Part shown: piece after piece, positions 54,416-64,000 of the stretch
Layout: each line of letters opens with the position of its first letter
How positions within the stretch are numbered: position 1 is the stretch's first letter
Assembly: GCA_023548195.1 (NCBI GenBank)
Contig: JAJHZJ010000311.1
Location: 4,301,919-4,365,918 of the forward strand
Direction: 5' to 3'
Source of the DNA: Bettongia penicillata ogilbyi
Lineage: Eukaryota; Chordata; Mammalia; Diprotodontia; Potoroidae
DNA length: 64,000 nt
The notes under the pieces: model-generated
Seen by the model: the letters and a program-made list of their open reading frames with translations, nothing else
Database searches by the model: none
Told to the model about the DNA's origin: nothing
Made by a program: the position numbers and the translations under genes

Positions 54416-55488
54416 CTGTCAGCAATTTATTTCAAAAAGAGGTAGAAGAATCTTGACCTAGTTTGTGTTTACTCCCCTTGCCAAAATGGGAGGGGGGTTT
54501 TGGCAGTGCTGGAGAAGGGAAAATTACTGCCTGCCAGGTCCATATTCAATCTGTCCTCTGAACATTTCAGAATACCTCAACAGTGGTTACTTCACTTAAT
54601 AGTCATGAATGACCCCACTATGGCCTCTAGGACAAATAGCATCCCAACTTCCCCATGAGGTAGGTAAAGGCAGTTTTGTTGTGTTGGTTTTTAGAACAAA
54701 TTGTCTCCTTGCTCTGTTTACTCTTAATGATTTAGTGTCCAAAATGAATGTGATCATCCCTCTGTCTTTTCCCCTGATCAGATCACTCATCTGGAATTAT
54801 GACTGCATCACATTTCTGAGACGGACATTGACAAGAGAGAACATATTGAGAATCACCTGAAACCTTAGGGTTTTGGGGGTGAAAATTCTAGGTGTTAGAT
54901 ATGAGACATGGGAAATATTTATATGTTCCACTTGGTCCTGAAGTTCAGATTTCAGTTCAGCAAAAGGAATGCAGATCCTTAGGGCTGTTCCAGTGTGCAA
55001 TGGTTGGCTTTAGCGAAGTAGGAAGTTCCTTGTCAGTGGAGGTCTTTAAGAGAAGGCTAGGTATATCACAAAAGTCATATGGAATGGGACTGAGAAGGGA
55101 CTTCCTTGGCCTCTAGTCCATCCATACACAACAAGTGGCTATCTGGCCTCTGCCTGAATGGTGTAATGGATGCTGGATCAGGTGTCCTAGGTGTCCTTCC
55201 AATGCTAAAAGAGCCTATGAAGAAACTGAGTTATCTAGAAGTTAAGGGACTGGCCTAAAGTCAAGCAGCTAGTTAGTTCTAGAGTCAGAAGTAGTCACTG
55301 GATCTTGGGTTACTCAGTTTATGCTCTTTCCACTGGATCATGCTGTTTTTCCCTTCTCTTTTCCTCTAGACATTTCTCCCCCTCCCATTATTTCCTTCTA
55401 GTATTCTCCTCTGCTTGTCCTGCTGCCTTTTAAGGCTTTTCAGCAGCCCCAAAGCAGGAAACCAGGTATCCCAGAGTTCAGAGGAATG
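54416..55488. repeat. Intergenic, CR1/L3 and MIR fragments
   Basis: 54990-55090 looks like CR1/L3 ('aagttccttgtcagtggagg'). 55200-55345 is an antisense MIR ('ctggcctaaagtcaagcagc', 'tactcagtttatgctctttc'). No gene seen. Confidence 0.5.
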
Positions 55489-55494
55489 TTTATT
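55489..55494 (-). terminator. TRAPPC4 poly(A) signal
   Basis: TTTATT on the + strand is AATAAA for the minus-strand TRAPPC4 transcript, about 240 bases past its stop codon. Confidence 0.65.
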
Positions 55495-55730
55495 ACATCT
55501 TCAATCAGGTCCCACTCCTTCCATAAATAGATCTGTACAGCACTGGGGAAGTAGGACCATTATATACAGGAAGAGAGAATGGTACATTGAAGAGTTGGTT
55601 CTTAAAAGCACCACACTACCCTCTTTTGCTCAGACCCCACTCTTCTTGATATGCTCTAACATGGGGATTTGGATCTCCATCCTAGTAAAATGGCTGAGTC
55701 CATCTCAAGTTTTGGTCTTTGCTGGTGGGC

Positions 55731-57832
55731 CTATGATCCTGGCCCAAAAGTCCCAGCCTTTTCAGCCACTTCCAGGGCTAGCTTCAGATTCTGGTCAAAC
55801 AGCTCACACCTGGGTTGGAGCCAGAAGCCACAAGTAAGAGGTGAAGGATTATGGGGACTTGAAGTCGTACTTAATTACTGAAGGCAGAAAAACCCTCAGT
55901 GAGAACTGGCACTTTCCTCCAAGAAACTGCTCACTTGGTTTCACATCACATTTAAGATGTTTATTCCCGCCTGCTTTAAAAGGAAATGATGTCCTTTCAA
56001 CACAACTGACTAAATGAAAGGGGCTGGAAAGGGACAACTTACCTGATGGGCATCTCCAAAGAGTAGAATGGATTCTTGAGGGCAAAGTCTGAGTAAATCT
56101 CATAGATCTTTCTCAAGAGAAAATCAATCCCACCTTGTCGAGGATCTGCCAGTACTACAAACTTGATACCTGTGGATTGAAGGGAAGTCACACAGTACAC
56201 GGTATAGTAGAAAAAACTCCAAGAAGAAACTCCCCCCCCACTTTTTTTTTAAATCTTGCTTTTCACAAACTAGCTACGTGCCCTTGGACAATTTCCTTTG
56301 GCTCTCTGGGCTCCAGTTTCCTCATCTGTAAAATACAGTTTCTGGATTACAGGACCTCAAAGGTCTTTTTCAACTCACAGAATCTGATGAGTATAAAATG
56401 TGACAAATTACAGTAGCACCATCTTGTATCTATATACATTTACCTTTGCAAAGCACTTTTGAATCTTATCTCCTTTTCGTTTTTAAACTTTTCTAGGAAA
56501 ACAGGACAGGACGCACATTTTATAGATGAAGAAAAAGACCAAGAGACCTTTGTAAGGAACAAATCCAGTGTAGGCTAGGCATTCCCCAGTAGACTAGGAG
56601 GAAGCTCTGAGAAGTCCATCTCTGAGTGGAAACAAGTGTCAACCAATAAGCACTCAGTTAAACTACTTTAGTTAAGGAGTGGAAACAATGGTCCCTAACA
56701 TCTGCCAACAGCACACTTGTAAATCCCTTTTTTAGACACCAAGTTATTATGCTGTTTGAATTTTCCTTGTAGAGAGAGGAAGGAGGGAATCTGAGAGCCC
56801 CATGTGAGAGTTAACCTTGGATTAAAGGTCTGATCTATGTAAAAGAAGGTAAAGGAAATCTGGCTGTTCGGGGCTCATCTCGCTCCCCGCTTACCAAACC
56901 AGCGCCCCACGTTCGGTCACCGGCTCTCCCCCAGCCAGCCTCCAGCCCCAGTCCTTCCCCTTCTGGGCTCCGCACCTGTCAGGGTCTGGAAGCAGTGGAG
57001 TTTGAAGGTGTCTGTCTCAAGCATCTCGATGCCAGAACTCCCCAGCTCGGGAGATAGCTGGGAGCCGATGGCAAACAGCCTGTGTGCAAACAACGAGGTG
57101 CCGGTGTCTTTGGTGGAAATGGAGGCCCAAGGGTTGGGGGTGGGGGGAGGGGAAGAGCCCCACTGCGTTCCCAGGCTACCAGGTCTGCAGCCCCTCCCCC
57201 GAGAGCGCGACTCACGAGTGGAACATGGAGGCCAGCATCAGCTTCTCGTTGGACGTGAGTCGCGGTCGGCCGAAGCGGATGGACACGGGGTAGTTGGCAG
57301 GGTTTCCCAGGTACTCCAACACCTCCTTCCCATCCGCGGTGTACTTGCCGTTCACGTCCACGCCATTGATGGAGAGAACCGCGTGCCCCACTGCGGAGGC
57401 AGGGCTCGGGTCATCCCGGCTGGCCCGGGACGCACTCCTGCCAACTCCGGGAGCCACCAGCCCCGAGCCCTGAAACCCGCCATCCCTTGGGCCGGAACAA
57501 ATCCGACTTCAGGATTCTCGGGCCCGCCCCACCTTCCAGCCTCTATCCCGGCCCCCGACAAGGGAACAAATCGGATTCCAGGCCCCGCCCCCACCCGGAG
57601 AAACACTCCTCAGCCCCACCCCCACGCGCTTAGAACCGCGCCTAAGACCCCGCCCACCCCGGATGCCGTCTCGTTGGCCAAAGGCAACGAGAACGCGCTC
57701 GTCGTGTAGCTTGAGTAGCAGGTCCAGCGGGTAGCTGAAGGTTTTCTCAGCTTCGGCTCGAGGCGCGTAGTTGTCCAGCTGATAGATGAGGCCGCCGGCC
57801 TTGTTCACCACGTAAACACTGAAGATCGCCAT
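55731..57832 (-). CDS. TRAPPC4: TRAPPC4 (synbindin), TRAPP vesicle-tethering complex subunit, complete
   Basis: Core subunit of the TRAPP complexes, which activate Rab1/Rab11-type GTPases and tether vesicles in ER-Golgi traffic and autophagy. Exons in transcript order: 57832-57658, 57390-57216, 57079-56976, 56169-56043, 55809-55731. All are GT-AG on the minus strand with agreeing phases and give 219 residues, the human length. It begins [18 protein letters not shown] (longin-type fold). The PDZ-like insertion starts near residue 59 ([15 protein letters not shown]), and the longin part resumes with [20 protein letters not shown]. It ends in TFGPGS. It converges on SLC37A4 and is head-to-head with RPS25. 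Confidence 0.97.
56255..56400 (+). repeat. MIR SINE in TRAPPC4 intron 3
   Basis: 'gcccttggacaatttccttt', 'ccagtttcctcatctgtaaa' and 'gacctcaaaggtctttttca'; sense on the + strand and so antisense to TRAPPC4. Confidence 0.7.
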
Positions 57833-57900
57833 AGCTCCATTCGCCGCTGTCTCCGATTTCCGGTCGTTCTTTTAAGTCCTAAAAGCTCTCCTCCCTCCCT
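56870..57900. promoter_or_regulatory. TRAPPC4 CpG island and promoter
   Basis: CpG-rich DNA covers TRAPPC4 exons 1-3 and its upstream side. A CACGTG E-box lies at 57927-57932, just upstream of the start codon at 57832. The ORF on the opposite strand at 57002-57709 is a shadow of the GC-rich TRAPPC4 exons. Confidence 0.65.
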
Positions 57901-58191
57901 CGTTGCTCCACCCAGGAAGCCCGGAACACGTGATCCTCGACCAGCCCATTCTGCGTTGCAGAGGTTGTGGGGGGGGAGGAAAAACTGTGCAACGCATATT
58001 TATTGGTTCTTCTCCCACCTCTATTTTATCATTCCCGTAAGGATTAATTATTAAGTGCAACGGTACCTTTTTGCCTTTTTTTGCCTCGAGTTCCTTGAAG
58101 AGGGTGTAGAGACATAAGCCTAACTGCATCAGATTCCCCCAGTGTTACCATAGTAGCCGTCTATACAGTGTTGCGTTAGTATGATGCATCT

Positions 58192-58204
58192 TGGGAATTG
58201 TAGT
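58192..58204 (-). promoter_or_regulatory. ZNF143/SBS-type site 1
   Basis: TGGGAATTGTAGT is the reverse of ACTACAATTCCCA, the core of the SBS motif bound by ZNF143/THAP11 at many housekeeping and bidirectional promoters. The preceding 'gatgcatct' extends the resemblance to the longer motif. It lies between TRAPPC4 and RPS25. Confidence 0.65.
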
Positions 58205-58255
58205 CCACGCCTCTTGAACCGTATCTGCCTGAGACATACGGTGTAAGGTGTCTGC

Positions 58256-58268
58256 TGGGAATTGTAGT
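58256..58268 (-). promoter_or_regulatory. ZNF143/SBS-type site 2
   Basis: An identical TGGGAATTGTAGT 64 bases downstream of site 1, in the same orientation and about 85 bases upstream of the RPS25 start. Confidence 0.65.
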
Positions 58269-58349
58269 TCGCTCCGTTTCAGTTCCTTCGGCATAACCCC
58301 GGAAGCGCTTAGAGAACGACTGAGTTTCAGCGGCCACTCTTACCATCCA

Positions 58350-58412
58350 CTTCCTTTTTGTCCGACATCTTACCTTGGAGGCGGCAGCTGTAGGAGTTCT
58401 TGAAGCCTCACC
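58350..58412 (+). promoter_or_regulatory. RPS25: RPS25 transcription start and 5' TOP leader
   Basis: The pyrimidine run CTTCCTTTTTG (58350-58360) followed by TCCGACATCTT is the 5' terminal oligopyrimidine leader known for RPS25. Translation of such mRNAs is controlled by mTOR/LARP1. Transcription probably starts at the C at 58350 or 58354, leaving a leader of about 60 bases before the ATG at 58413. Confidence 0.75.
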
Positions 58413-62554
<4,142 letters not shown>

Positions 62555-62679
62555 CATGGTGAGGGGAAAACTAGACACATTTCTTGAAGAAAAGACTGTA
62601 GGATGATATTATAAATGTGCTTCTCTAATTCTCATTTTTTTTTCTTCGCAGGTTCAATATTTTTATGTACATTTTCAAA

Positions 62680-62685
62680 AATAAA
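62680..62685 (+). terminator. RPS25 poly(A) signal
   Basis: AATAAA in 'ttcaaaaataaacttattgg', at the end of the short untranslated fifth exon (from 62652). Confidence 0.85.
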
Positions 62686-62732
62686 CTTATTGGACTAAAA
62701 AACTATTGGACTGTGTTAGAAAAAAAACATAC

Positions 62733-62738
62733 TTTATT
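62733..62738 (-). terminator. CENATAC poly(A) signal
   Basis: TTTATT on the + strand is AATAAA for CENATAC, 61 bases past its stop codon. Cleavage 10-30 bases further would fall at about 62703-62723, on top of the expected RPS25 cleavage zone. Confidence 0.75.
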
Positions 62739-62798
62739 TACAATAAATCATAACATTGCTAAGTTGTGGGGAAAGTTAATGTTTTACTTGATGGCAGG

Positions 62799-64000
62799 CT
62801 ATTGCTTTGTTTCTGCTTTGAATTGATGCCTAGAAAGAGAGAAATTAAAAAATGAGCTTGAGGTCAGGTTAAAAAAAAAAAAAAGTTCTGAGACTAGTGT
62901 TTAACTTACCGAGATTGCCATCGTCGTCCATTGTTCCAAACTCTGCCAAAGGAAGGCAGCCAGCCTGCACCTGTACTAGAGAAGTGATCAAAATTGGCCC
63001 CTACTCGGTCTGGAGGTAGCTTTCTCAATTTCTGCTTCTCTTCTGCAACGGGATAGGGAAGGTTGCAGCATTAAGTGTGGTGAGAAAAATCAATCTTACC
63101 CCTCCAACTCACTCACTTTCTTTGAGGAATTCTTCATAGGAAGGTCCAATCTGGTGTGCCGAGCTATTGCTGTCTTCATCATCCTGCAACAGCCATGGAG
63201 GGGTAGCACCTAAACAAACAAGAATTTTAGGTCCAAGAAAGTTTGTGCATACCCTCAGAACCAGAATTAATTAAATTAAATTCTAAAAGCAACTAACTTT
63301 GAATCCTGCCTCACGCTGCCTATTTTTGAAATGGTATACTTACCTCACACACAAAGTTGTTCGGAGGGCCAGGTAAAAATGACAGATGTCATTTCATACC
63401 CTACTGAAGGTATCAGGTCAGGAGTAACACTTGGGTCTTACCTGAATGAACATTGCCAACTCCAGGTGTGTCCTATGATTAGAAACAAGAGAGTCCTGTT
63501 TAGGATGGAGGAAAGAAGACTGTCTCACAAGATGTGAGGGAATTGGCAGGGAAATTTATTTAAATGCCCTTTCATTGTACCCCATCTTCATAGCACCTGA
63601 TGTCCAATGAAAGTCAGGGCCTGTGCAGCCTCCATCCAGTTCAATTCTGGGGCAGGTAGTGGGTCCAAGGAGAGCTGCTGTGAGCTGGAGGCTATGCTGC
63701 AAAAGAAAACCGGGGAGGGCCTGGAGGTTGAGGTCCTTAGCTACTATCAGATTGATAGGTGCTAGCCACAAGCACCCCAAAATGGAACTTGCTCTCACCT
63801 CATGGATTAAGGTGCCCAAATCCCCCTGCATGTATGTAGGAATAGCACCACTATTCTCATTCCCAGCCTAAGCAATCTCCTGGAGACATAAGACCCTTTA
63901 ATTCAGGCTCTTTCTGGTACTCTTACCTGTTCGTTCCTTTCCAGTTACAGGGCGCCGAACAGCCCTCTTCTGGGTCCGGCACTGCCTGAGGCTGAGTTTG
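62799..64000 (-). CDS. CENATAC: CENATAC (CCDC84), minor-spliceosome zinc-finger protein, 3' half only
   Basis: CENATAC is a component of the minor (U12-type) spliceosome that promotes splicing of AT-AN introns; loss causes chromosome mis-segregation. Only the C-terminal half lies in the window; the zinc-finger part is beyond the right edge. Exons in transcript order: from the edge at 64000 to 63927, then 63696-63597, 63472-63442, 63209-63117, 63042-62910 and 62829-62799, with GT-AG borders and consistent phases, giving 153 residues plus stop. Conserved stretches: [62 protein letters not shown], and [19 protein letters not shown]. The terminal exon reads HQFKAETKQ then stop, about 10 residues shorter than the human end I recall. 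Confidence 0.92.

Noticed and set aside
57002..57709. 235-codon + strand ORF opposite TRAPPC4
   Set aside because: It overlaps TRAPPC4 exons 1-3 in antisense. TRAPPC4 reads as a complete conserved protein with correct phases, so this is a shadow.
57872..58129. 85-codon minus-strand ORF just upstream of TRAPPC4
   Set aside because: The Lys-rich peptide is not recognisable and lies upstream of the TRAPPC4 ATG, in or beyond its promoter. There is no evidence that it is transcribed.

Overview
This is a vertebrate nuclear genome window, almost certainly from a marsupial. The genes are split into many small exons with GT-AG introns, and promoters sit in CpG islands. The interspersed repeats are CORE-SINEs with the tail wording '...AAGAGTTGGACATGACTGAA' typical of marsupial SINEs, L1 and a half-L1 (HAL1) element, and old L2 and CR1/L3 fragments. 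Gene names come from reading the translated exons against protein families I recognise; no database search was possible.

Gene order along the + strand is: a CpG-rich promoter at the left edge (probably VPS11, transcribed leftward out of the window, by conserved synteny only); HYOU1 (+, about 10.45-28.42 kb); a gene-free, repeat-packed stretch (28.4-46.2 kb); SLC37A4 (+, coding 48.6-53.9 kb); TRAPPC4 (-, coding 57.83-55.73 kb); RPS25 (+, 58.35-62.70 kb); and the 3' half of CENATAC/CCDC84 (-, from the right edge to 62.8 kb). This is the order and orientation I know for human 11q23.3, read from the opposite strand. All four complete genes were rebuilt exon by exon with matching intron phases: HYOU1 1003 codons plus stop, SLC37A4 429, TRAPPC4 219, RPS25 124. 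CENATAC gives 153 visible codons plus stop.

The genes are not an operon but share themes. HYOU1 (an ER chaperone) and SLC37A4 (the ER glucose-6-phosphate transporter) both act in the ER. Their promoters differ: HYOU1 has an exact ERSE-II and two near matches, while SLC37A4 has a TATA box with an HNF1-like site plus a separate upstream CpG island. TRAPPC4 (vesicle tethering) and RPS25 (ribosome) lie head to head with two identical ZNF143/SBS-type sites between them. RPS25 and CENATAC are tail to tail, with opposing poly(A) signals about 47 bp apart.

The most unusual observations are these. (1) A nearly perfect ~105-bp copy of the CENATAC terminal exon, with its 3' splice site, lies in RPS25 intron 3. 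(2) A 28-bp tandem duplication straddles the HYOU1 exon 22 splice donor, and its only difference destroys the donor in the second copy. (3) A ~660-bp alternating purine-pyrimidine array directly abuts the SLC37A4 CpG island. (4) A nested HAL1 half-LINE carries a doubled 3' tail. I saw no bacterial-type system, CRISPR array or tRNA gene.
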